A program made the translations under genes and the position numbers. DNA of 12,552 nucleotides, from the NCBI GenBank assembly GCA_937907495.1, contig CALESS010000240.1, positions 1 to 12,552 of the forward strand, in the 5' to 3' direction. This DNA comes from an uncultured Anaerolineaceae bacterium. Its GTDB lineage: Bacteria; Chloroflexota; Anaerolineae; Anaerolineales; Anaerolineaceae. Positions 7,630-12,552 of the stretch are shown one piece after another (positions within the stretch are counted from its first letter, which is position 1; the number at the start of each line of letters is the position of its first letter). The notes under the pieces were generated by a model. It was not told where the DNA came from. It was given only the letters and a program-made list of their open reading frames with translations, and searched no databases.

Positions 7630-7876
7630 TTTGAAGATTATTCGAGCCGCCTGATGGTTAGAGAGTAGAGAAAGAGGATGGGCATGGTTCTGGTGTTAAT
7701 TCGGGTTTACGAAAACATATCCAAAAGCGCAGTACGCCAGGTGCGATCCCTCTCTATCATACATTACCCCGGCGGATTTTGGAACGGCGCCCCGGAGTCT
7801 TCTCCAATCTCCCCTGGGGGATATCCCATGGGGTGAGGTTTTGAGGTGTCATCTACCCCTTCCACACACAGCCCTT
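7630..7876. other. Non-coding stretch upstream of the GT-C gene
   Basis: 247 bases between the 31-aa reading frame and the GT-C gene. It contains an imperfect hairpin (7811-7833, CCCCTGGG..CCCATGGGG with one bulge) that has no U-tract on either strand. It also has a possible - strand promoter, TTCCAA-17 bases-TATGAT, with its -10 at 7756-7761, about 125 bases before the GT-C start, and AATAAT at 7637-7642 directly before the start. No convincing gene is visible; two tiny frames of 17 and 22 codons lack support. Confidence 0.5.
7756..7761 (-). promoter_or_regulatory. Possible -10 box (TATGAT) upstream of the GT-C gene
   Basis: TATGAT matches five of six positions of the sigma-70 -10 consensus. 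A weak TTCCAA (three of six) lies 17 bases further upstream. Initiation here would give a leader of about 120 bases. It competes with the AATAAT hexamer next to the start codon as the promoter for the glycosyltransferase gene. Confidence 0.3.
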
Positions 7877-7972
7877 TCAGACCCCGCTTTGCAGCCAGGC
7901 AAAAATCGCAGCCAGCAATAACCCCACGGCCCCCACCAGCAATGCAAAGCGCGTAGAAATCTTCTGGCGCAT
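7877..7972 (-). CDS. 31-residue single-helix membrane peptide downstream of the flavocytochrome
   Basis: The ATG at 7972 opens a 31-codon frame ending in TGA at 7877-7879. It is preceded by GAGGAGGAGCC, one of the strongest ribosome-binding sites in the window, placed in the 11 bases between the flavocytochrome stop and this ATG. The peptide begins with a basic, polar stretch (MRQKISTR, 1-8), then an uninterrupted hydrophobic helix of 19 residues (9-27, containing LLVGAVGLLLAAIFAW), and a short tail ending at Val31. This is the classic profile of a small inner-membrane protein with its N-terminus inside. Position and coupling suggest that it assists, anchors or stabilises the flavocytochrome, as small subunits do for other respiratory membrane enzymes. 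That role is inference: I recognise no family. Confidence 0.6.
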   Translation of the reverse strand: MRQKISTRFALLVGAVGLLLAAIFAWLQSGV

Positions 7973-7983
7973 GGCTCCTCCTC

Positions 7984-9321
7984 TCAGACGAAATTAAACC
8001 GCTCGGAATGATAATCGCCGGCCCAAACGCCCAGGCCTTCCAGCTGGCGTTCCAGCGCGTCCATCATGGGTTCTGGCCCGCAGATGAAAATCTCCACTCG
8101 ATTGCGGGGCTGCAATTTCGGCAAGTGACGCAGCAAGACCTCCCGGTTGATGAAGCCCTGTTCGCCCGGCCAACCCGGAACCGGTTTTTCCAGAACGTGA
8201 ATGATTTTCAAATTCAGGCCTTCCTCCAGCTCGGAGAGTTCCTCCCGGAAAATAACCTGTTCCCAATCCCGGTTCGCATACAGCAGGGTCAGGGGGCGGC
8301 GGTCGCCTCGTGCGGCAAGCGTGCGCAGCATGCTCATCATCGGCGTAATCCCCACTCCCCCGGCAATAAACACCAGTTCCTCCGCATGAGGATGCCGGTC
8401 ACAGGAGAAGGAGCCATACGGGCCATCCACATAAACCCGCTCGCCCTCCTGCAGCGTTTGAATGCGTCCGCTGAAATCCCCCAGGGATTTGATGGTGAAG
8501 GTCAGCTCTCCGGTTTGCCCGGCACCGGATGAGATGGTAAAGGGGTGTTCGGCATCCGCAAAGGGTGAGTCCCAGATGGTGATCCAGGCGAATTGCCCGG
8601 GCTGAAAGCGAAACCCCCGATGCCGGATTGGTTTTACAGTCACCGACCAGGTATTTCCCCGTTCGGCCTTGACCCGGCTCACCTCGTAGGGCCGGCGCAG
8701 CAACATCCAGGGTTTCAGCAGGCGGGTATAAGCCAGCAGGCCGATCCAGAACAGGCCATAGCCCACCCAAAGCAAGCGCTTCCAGGGGAGATCAATGTAA
8801 TGGCCCACCAGCAGCACATGAACCAAAGCGAAAGCCACTGCCACCATTGCCAGAATGCCATGCCAGATGCGCCAGCGGTCATACTCAATCTTCAGCCGCC
8901 TGCGCCAAACCGAGAGACCCACCACCGCCAGCAAGGCCAGCACCGCACCCAGGGCAGCCCGCGCCCGCCAGGGAGCAGACCAGAACAACAATAATTTCAA
9001 GGTATCGGGAGAAAAAATGAATAACAGCAAGGGGTGAATCAAAATCAGCCCGAGCGCCACAAATGAAATTTGGCGATGGAAATGATAGACGATATCCGCC
9101 CCATAGGGAGCTTTCAGCCATTTGAAACGGGCCGTCAAGGCGAATTGCAAGGCCATCAGCGCCAGACCGATAAATCCCAGGCTGACCGAGAACTCCCTCC
9201 AGAACTCCCTTCCTTGCGGATGCGGCGCGACGAACATCACCAGCACCGGGCTCATGACCAACAACAGGTAAAGAACACCCCAGCTAATCCCCTGGAAAAT
9301 TTGATCCTGTTTTTTCTTCAT
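7984..9321 (-). CDS. Ferric-reductase/NOX-like transmembrane flavocytochrome oxidoreductase
   Basis: It passes electrons from NAD(P)H through FAD to membrane haem and then to an acceptor on the other face. Residues are numbered from the longest possible start (9363). Six or so helices span about 25-215. Four histidines are spaced as two 14-residue pairs, His96/His110 and His168/His182, the bis-haem arrangement of ferric reductases and NADPH oxidases. The FAD domain has EHPFTISSG (272-280) and VYVDGPYGSF (310-319). The NAD(P) domain has FIAGGVGITPMMSML (332-346) and FICGPEPMM (426-434). The C-terminus ends in Phe457 and Val459, lacking the terminal aromatic often seen in NADP-dependent reductases. 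I chose the third ATG (9321), which has GAGAGG 8 bases upstream and starts MKKKQDQ just before helix 1; the frame could also start at 9363, where GGAAAGG directly touches the ATG. The electron acceptor is unknown: ferric iron, oxygen or a quinone-like partner. Confidence 0.88.
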   Translation of the reverse strand: MKKKQDQIFQGISWGVLYLLLVMSPVLVMFVAPHPQGREFWREFSVSLGFIGLALMALQFALTARFKWLKAPYGADIVYHFHRQISFVALGLILIHPLLLFIFSPDTLKLLLFWSAPWRARAALGAVLALLAVVGLSVWRRRLKIEYDRWRIWHGILAMVAVAFALVHVLLVGHYIDLPWKRLLWVGYGLFWIGLLAYTRLLKPWMLLRRPYEVSRVKAERGNTWSVTVKPIRHRGFRFQPGQFAWITIWDSPFADAEHPFTISSGAGQTGELTFTIKSLGDFSGRIQTLQEGERVYVDGPYGSFSCDRHPHAEELVFIAGGVGITPMMSMLRTLAARGDRRPLTLLYANRDWEQVIFREELSELEEGLNLKIIHVLEKPVPGWPGEQGFINREVLLRHLPKLQPRNRVEIFICGPEPMMDALERQLEGLGVWAGDYHSERFNFV

Positions 9322-9477
9322 CCTTCCCACCTCTCCTTCCATGCGCACTTTATCCTCCATCATCCTTTCCAGATAGGGTAAAAGCCGTCTGCCGGTTTTT
9401 TCGGTATGATCTCCCCGGTTGGGAACCAGATGCGTCCTTTTCGCTGTGGGGGATCAGGTGCGATGCTTGTCTTTTTC

Positions 9478-10218
9478 CTACCCCTTCCCCCACACCTGGT
9501 ACAACCCCAGCCGCCCGCCTTCCCCATCGCTTTCGAAGGTCTCCAGCCGTTGCAACCCGCAGCCAGCCGCCAGCCGCTCCAACTCGAACGGGGAAAACTG
9601 GTGGACATAGCGCAGGCCATGCTGCTCCGGCGCACCCGGGGGGGCGGCGCGCCAATCGAGCAGGGTATCGCCCTCTTCCACATCCGTCTCACTCAAGTCC
9701 GCCGCGCTCCAAGGCTGCTTGCGGGCCAACAGGCGTGGGCTGTGTTGAAATTGCCAGATGGAGAAAATCAACTCCCCGCCTGTTTGCAGCAGGCCCGCCG
9801 CCTCGCGCAGCAGCCCCAACCGCCGCTCATATCCGGGGATGTGATGCAGGCTGGCAAAAGCCGTGATGCCGGGCCACTCCCCCGGCGGTAAAACCTCCGA
9901 CCAGCCCGCCCGGCCTAAATCTGCCTGCAACAGGTAAGCATTCTGCCGGTAGCCCAGCATTCCGCCTGCCTCCTTCAACAAACCCGCCGAAGAATCCAGC
10001 CCCCAGTATTCGCCTTCCGGCTTCAGCTTCAACCAGGCCGCCCCCAGGCCGCCATTGCCGCAGCCCAGGTCCAGCAGGCGCGGCCATTCCGCCAAGCGTG
10101 GCAACAGGCGGCGCATGCCGGGCTGGATGCGCTGGCGGGTGGCCGAGAAGGCCCCCGCGAAAGTCTGGTAGAATTGCTGATTAAGGCTCAGGAGCCGTTG
10201 AATGACTGATTTTTCCAT
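9478..10218 (-). CDS. Class I SAM-dependent methyltransferase, Trm9/ALKBH8-like
   Basis: 246 residues from the ATG at 10218; a start at 10236 would add six. In the longer numbering, motif I is LLDLGCGNG (54-62) and the acidic SAM-ribose residue is Asp81 (YWGLDSS). AFASLHHI (126-133) is motif IV and GGELIFSIWQFQHS (153-166) is the post-core strand. Features that point to tRNA wobble-uridine methyltransferases of the Trm9 type are the N-terminal QTFAGAFSATRQRIQPG (24-40), like the 'FS.TR...P' opening; the IWQFQ strand in place of 'VWAFEQ'; and GDTLLDW (189-195) followed by RYVHQFSPFELERL (209-222), like 'D.LVPW...RYYH.F..GEL'. Trm9 methylates cm5U34 to mcm5U34. Divergent pairing with elp3 supports this role, but a generic methyltransferase is possible. 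Trm9 needs Trm112 in yeast; none is in the window. The shorter start is preferred because a perfect TATAAT sits 7 bases upstream and no Shine-Dalgarno precedes either ATG. Confidence 0.82.
   Translation of the reverse strand: MEKSVIQRLLSLNQQFYQTFAGAFSATRQRIQPGMRRLLPRLAEWPRLLDLGCGNGGLGAAWLKLKPEGEYWGLDSSAGLLKEAGGMLGYRQNAYLLQADLGRAGWSEVLPPGEWPGITAFASLHHIPGYERRLGLLREAAGLLQTGGELIFSIWQFQHSPRLLARKQPWSAADLSETDVEEGDTLLDWRAAPPGAPEQHGLRYVHQFSPFELERLAAGCGLQRLETFESDGEGGRLGLYQVWGKG
10166..10174 (+). promoter_or_regulatory. Extended -10 promoter for elp3
   Basis: TGGTAGAAT combines the TG-N extension with TAGAAT (five of six matches). Predicted initiation near 10181 leaves a leader of about 20 bases holding the AGGAG ribosome-binding site. 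The element lies inside the coding sequence of the divergent methyltransferase. No good -35 is visible. Confidence 0.5.
10185..10201 (+). promoter_or_regulatory. elp3 ribosome-binding site within a short inverted repeat
   Basis: AGGAG (10190-10194) stands 7 bases before the ATG at 10202 and settles the elp3 start. It is part of GGCTCAGGAGCC, whose arms GGCTC and GAGCC could pair and partly hide the site. With so short a loop the pairing is probably weak. Confidence 0.55.
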
Positions 10219-11851
10219 AGATTCAATTATACCCATCCCGCCGGAAGATGAAGATGAGAACGCCCGTCAGCGCTGGCAGGAGACCCATGCCCTGACGCCC
10301 GAGCGGGCCAGGCTGGCGCGCCTGGTGCTGGAGGAGATGCGCCGCGGTACGGCCTTCCAGACGGCTGCCCGCAAACACCCCCTGCCCGGCGGCGGACTCA
10401 TTCCCAAGTCCAACCTGGTGGCGGTCTACGCCCGGCTGGTGGAAAGTGGCGAGTTGGAACCCAACCCGACTATGCTGGCGCGCATCCGCATGAAACCCAT
10501 GCGCTCGCTCTCCGGCGTGACTACCGTCACGGTACTCACCAAACCTTACCCCTGCCCGGGTCAGTGCATCTTCTGTCCGGATGATGTGCGCATGCCCAAA
10601 TCTTATCTGCCGGATGAACCCGGCGCGGCCCGCGCCTTCCAGAACCAGTTTGACCCCTACCGCCAGGTGCAATCCCGCCTGGAATCCTACCGGGCGGTAG
10701 GCCACCCCACCGATAAAATCGAGCTGCTCATCCTGGGCGGCACCTGGAGCGCCTACCGGCGCGACTACCAGGAGCAGTTCGTGCGCCGCTGCTTTGATGC
10801 CCTCAACCAGGTGGATTCCTCCACCCTGGCCGAAGCCCACGCTCGCAACGAGACCGCCCCCCATCGCAATGTCGGCCTGGTGATTGAGACCCGCCCGGAT
10901 GAAATCACCGTGAATGAGTTAACCTGGCTGCGCCAGCTCGGCGTGACCAAGGTGCAGATGGGCGCCCAAAGCCTGGATGACCGCATCCTGGCGCTCAATC
11001 AGCGCGGCCACACCACCGCCCAAACCCACGCCGCAGCCGCCCTGCTGCGCGCCTTCGGCTTCAAGATTGTGCTACACTGGATGCCCAACCTGCTCGGCGC
11101 CACCCCGGAGAGCGATCGGCAGGATTTTGAGCGCCTGTGGCAGGGCCTGTGCCCGGATGAAATCAAAATCTACCCCACCCAACTGCTGGCTGGCACCGAG
11201 CTTTTCCGCCGCTGGGAAAGGGGTGAGTACACCCCCTACACCACCGGGCAACTGGTGCACCTGATTGCCGATATCAAGCCCTCCATCCCGCCTTACTGCC
11301 GGGTCAACCGGGTGATCCGGGACATCCCCTCCACCCATGTGGTGGAAGGCAACCGGCGCACCAGCCTGCGCCAGGATGCCCTGGCCGAACTTGCCCGCCG
11401 CGGCGGGCGTTGCCGCTGCATCCGCTGCCGCGAGGTGCGCGGGCAGGCAGTGGAGGCTGCCGACCTGGAACTGCAAGACCTGGTTTACCCCGCCGGCTTT
11501 GCCGAAGAACACTTCCTCTCGTTTATCACCCCGGCGGATAAAATCGCCGGTTACCTGCGCCTATCGCTGCCTGGCCCGGCTTCCCCACCCACCGGCCTGG
11601 TGGACCTGGAAGAGGCTGCCCTGGTGCGCGAGGTGCATGTTTACGGGCAATCCCTGGCCGTCGGTGCAGACCAGGCCGGGGCGGCCCAGCATAGCGGCCT
11701 GGGCACGGCCCTGCTGCAACGGGCGGAGGAAATTGCCCGGGCAGCCGGTTACCGGCGCCTGGCGGTGATTGCTGCCGTTGGCACCCGCGGCTACTACGCC
11801 GGGCGCGGCTTCCTCCCCGGCGAGTTGTACCACCTGAAGGAACTCTTGTAG
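10202..11851 (+). CDS. elp3: Elp3: tRNA uridine-34 carboxymethyl-type modification enzyme (radical SAM + GNAT)
   Basis: 549 residues. Elp3 uses SAM radical chemistry and acetyl-CoA to add a carboxymethyl group to C5 of wobble uridine in tRNA. The N-terminal tRNA-binding part (about 22-105) includes KSNLVAVYARLV (69-80) and RMKPMRSLSGVTTVTVLTKP (96-115). The radical-SAM cysteines are Cys118, Cys122 and Cys125 (CPGQCIFC), a CX3CX2C spacing shorter than the CX9CX2C of eukaryotic Elp3. The barrel continues with ELLILGGTWSAY (174-185), GLVIETRPDEI (225-235), LGVTKVQMGAQSLDD (246-260) and HWMPNLLGATPE (292-303). A cysteine cluster follows (Cys404, Cys406, Cys409), as in the zinc site between the two domains. 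The acetyltransferase domain (about 440-549) has QHSGLGTALLQRAEE (496-510) for acetyl-CoA and GTRGYYAGRGF (527-537). All expected elements are present. It diverges from a Trm9-like methyltransferase, its plausible pathway partner, and their 5' ends overlap. Confidence 0.96.
   Translation: MTDFSIDSIIPIPPEDEDENARQRWQETHALTPERARLARLVLEEMRRGTAFQTAARKHPLPGGGLIPKSNLVAVYARLVESGELEPNPTMLARIRMKPMRSLSGVTTVTVLTKPYPCPGQCIFCPDDVRMPKSYLPDEPGAARAFQNQFDPYRQVQSRLESYRAVGHPTDKIELLILGGTWSAYRRDYQEQFVRRCFDALNQVDSSTLAEAHARNETAPHRNVGLVIETRPDEITVNELTWLRQLGVTKVQMGAQSLDDRILALNQRGHTTAQTHAAAALLRAFGFKIVLHWMPNLLGATPESDRQDFERLWQGLCPDEIKIYPTQLLAGTELFRRWERGEYTPYTTGQLVHLIADIKPSIPPYCRVNRVIRDIPSTHVVEGNRRTSLRQDALAELARRGGRCRCIRCREVRGQAVEAADLELQDLVYPAGFAEEHFLSFITPADKIAGYLRLSLPGPASPPTGLVDLEEAALVREVHVYGQSLAVGADQAGAAQHSGLGTALLQRAEEIARAAGYRRLAVIAAVGTRGYYAGRGFLPGELYHLKELL
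10226..10231 (-). promoter_or_regulatory. Consensus -10 box for the Trm9-like methyltransferase
   Basis: A perfect TATAAT on the - strand ends 7 bases before the ATG at 10218, so transcription would be predicted to start on the A of that ATG, giving a leaderless mRNA. The box lies within codons 9-10 of elp3. The -35 region is poor (TCTTCA at 17 bases). Confidence 0.5.
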
Positions 11852-11867
11852 ATCATCACCACCGCAT

Positions 11868-11987
11868 CACAGAGGGCACACTGAAGAACCATTCAATATT
11901 TCGTGTACATCCTCCGTTCGTTGAAGGAGCATTGGACCCGCTCCCCTGGCAAATGAGCTGGATGAATTTCTCTCAATGCCCTCCGTG
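11868..11987. repeat. Diverged inverted repeat, CACAGAGGGCAC type
   Basis: CACAGAGGGCACACTGAAGAA (11868-11888, 21 bases listed as CACAGAGGGCAC then ACTGAAGAA) returns inverted and diverged at 11968-11987 (on the - strand CACGGAGGGCA then TTGAGAGAA), about 79 bases apart. The right arm continues outward as CTCAGAGG..., resembling the dispersed 'accacagaggcacagagggcacagag' repeat that I recall from many environmental bacterial genomes. It fills most of the gap between elp3 and the peptidase gene. It may be a degenerate REP/MITE-like element or form a long imperfect stem-loop. No transposase is associated. Confidence 0.45.
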
Positions 11988-12022
11988 CCTCTGAGGTTAA
12001 ATCTTATGTTTTTGAGGTCATC

Positions 12023-12552
12023 ATGCCGACTACCATACTGATCGTTGTAATCGTCGCCATCCTTTTCCTGGCGGCCATTGTGCTCTTCCGCACCCTGCGC
12101 CTGATGAAACCCGGGCCGGATGCACAGATCGAACCCGGCCTGGAGGTGGATGCCCTCTCCGCCGCCGAACGGTTGGCCCACGCCATCCGCTGTGAGACTG
12201 TCTCCATGAGCGAAGAGGCTGCCCCCAATGCCGGGGAATTCCAGCGCCTGCACCGGCTGATCGAAGAACTTTACCCTGCTGTCCATTCGCACCTGACGCG
12301 GGAGCCTGTCAACGCCTTCAGCCTGCTCTACACCTGGCAGGGCAGCGAACCTTCCCTGCCGGCCCTGGTGCTGATGGCCCACCTGGATGTCGTCCCGGCT
12401 GACCCCGCCACCCTGGAGCAATGGACCCACAAGCCCTTCTCCGGCGAGATCGCCGATGGCTACATTTGGGGCCGCGGCACCATGGATATTAAATCCCAGG
12501 CCCTGGCCATCCTGGAAGCCGTGGAACAATTAATCCGCCTGGGGTACGAACC
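12023..12552 (+). CDS. M20 family metallopeptidase, CPS1/PM20D1-like (3' partial)
   Basis: The ATG at 12023, preceded by TGAGG at 5 bases, opens a frame that runs off the window after 176 codons. The N-terminus is a single hydrophobic helix (about 4-23, ILIVVIVAILFLAAIVLF) followed by RTLR, so the protein is membrane-anchored or secreted. The catalytic part begins at about 45. MAHLDVVP (118-125) supplies zinc ligand His120 and the associated Asp122. GYIWGRGTMDIKSQ (146-159) supplies the bridging Asp155 and the typical 'GRG..D.K' motif. QWTHKPFSGEIADG (133-146) and TWQGSEPSLPALVLMAH (104-120) resemble carboxypeptidase S and PM20D1 rather than the ArgE or DapE branch. Such enzymes cleave C-terminal residues from peptides or make and break N-acyl amino acids; which applies is not decidable here. 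The second half, including the remaining zinc ligands, is outside the window. Confidence 0.88.
   Translation, partial: MPTTILIVVIVAILFLAAIVLFRTLRLMKPGPDAQIEPGLEVDALSAAERLAHAIRCETVSMSEEAAPNAGEFQRLHRLIEELYPAVHSHLTREPVNAFSLLYTWQGSEPSLPALVLMAHLDVVPADPATLEQWTHKPFSGEIADGYIWGRGTMDIKSQALAILEAVEQLIRLGYE

Noticed and set aside
7707..7760. 17-codon frame (MIERDR...DMFS) and an overlapping 22-codon frame on the - strand upstream of the GT-C gene, considered as leader peptides
   Set aside because: Neither has a Shine-Dalgarno, a regulatory codon run, or a following terminator/antiterminator pair. At this size chance frames are expected.
7811..7833. Hairpin CCCCTGGG..CCCATGGGG considered as a terminator for the flavocytochrome transcript
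   Set aside because: The stem contains a bulge and no U-run follows on either strand, so it does not meet the pattern of an intrinsic terminator.
9385..9415. AAAAGCCG..CGGTTTTTT stem between the methyltransferase and flavocytochrome genes, considered as a terminator
   Set aside because: The T-run is on the + strand, where no gene needs terminating. On the relevant - strand the stem has a mismatch and a core of only three GC pairs.
11867..12529. 220-codon open frame on the - strand at the right edge
   Set aside because: It is antisense to the clear M20 peptidase start (HLDVVP and GRGTMD motifs on the + strand) and crosses the repeat-like intergenic region. It has no family resemblance.
1..12552. 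CRISPR arrays, insertion sequences, tRNA or rRNA genes, defence or toxin-antitoxin modules
   Set aside because: I looked on both strands and found no regularly spaced repeats, transposase or recombinase motifs, tRNA-like cloverleaf with CCA or T-arm text, or nuclease/antitoxin pairs.

Overview
The window is a 12.5 kb piece of a moderately GC-rich bacterial chromosome. Several proteins resemble families I associate with Anaerolineae-type Chloroflexota: a bacterial Elp3 with a short CX3CX2C radical-SAM motif, a GT-C membrane protein with a YDEEVQNAGY block, and an alkaline-phosphatase-like membrane protein. This taxonomic guess rests on recollection of protein style, not on a search. I see no tRNA, rRNA, CRISPR array, transposase or phage gene.

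Left edge (1-1760, + strand): the last 60 codons of a probable SAM-dependent methyltransferase are followed 21 bases later by a five-helix membrane protein with an extracytoplasmic alkaline phosphatase/sulfatase-fold domain. A textbook intrinsic terminator (1723-1760) closes this unit.

Middle (1778-10236, all - strand, read right to left): a class I methyltransferase resembling tRNA wobble methyltransferase Trm9; a ferric-reductase/NOX-like flavocytochrome; a 31-residue single-helix peptide just behind it with a strong ribosome-binding site; a GT-C (GT39-like) membrane glycosyltransferase; an MFS_3 exporter; then, after a perfect 12-bp hairpin, alpha-glucan phosphorylase and a UPF0316 membrane protein as a tight two-gene unit that converges on the left terminator.

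Right edge (10202-12552, + strand): a complete elp3 (radical SAM plus acetyltransferase) diverges from the Trm9-like gene. Their 5' ends physically overlap, so each gene's likely -10 box lies in the coding sequence of the other. A diverged inverted repeat and the first 176 codons of an M20 (CPS1/PM20D1-like) peptidase follow.

The most interesting reading is the elp3/Trm9-like pair. In eukaryotes Elp3 starts the cm5U34 modification of wobble uridine and Trm9 methylates it to mcm5U34. The head-to-head pairing here suggests a compact bacterial version of the two-step pathway. Secondary leads are the unannotated 31-aa membrane peptide behind the flavocytochrome, and three minus-strand genes whose starts lack a Shine-Dalgarno and have a -10-like hexamer 6-7 bases upstream, as expected for leaderless mRNAs.
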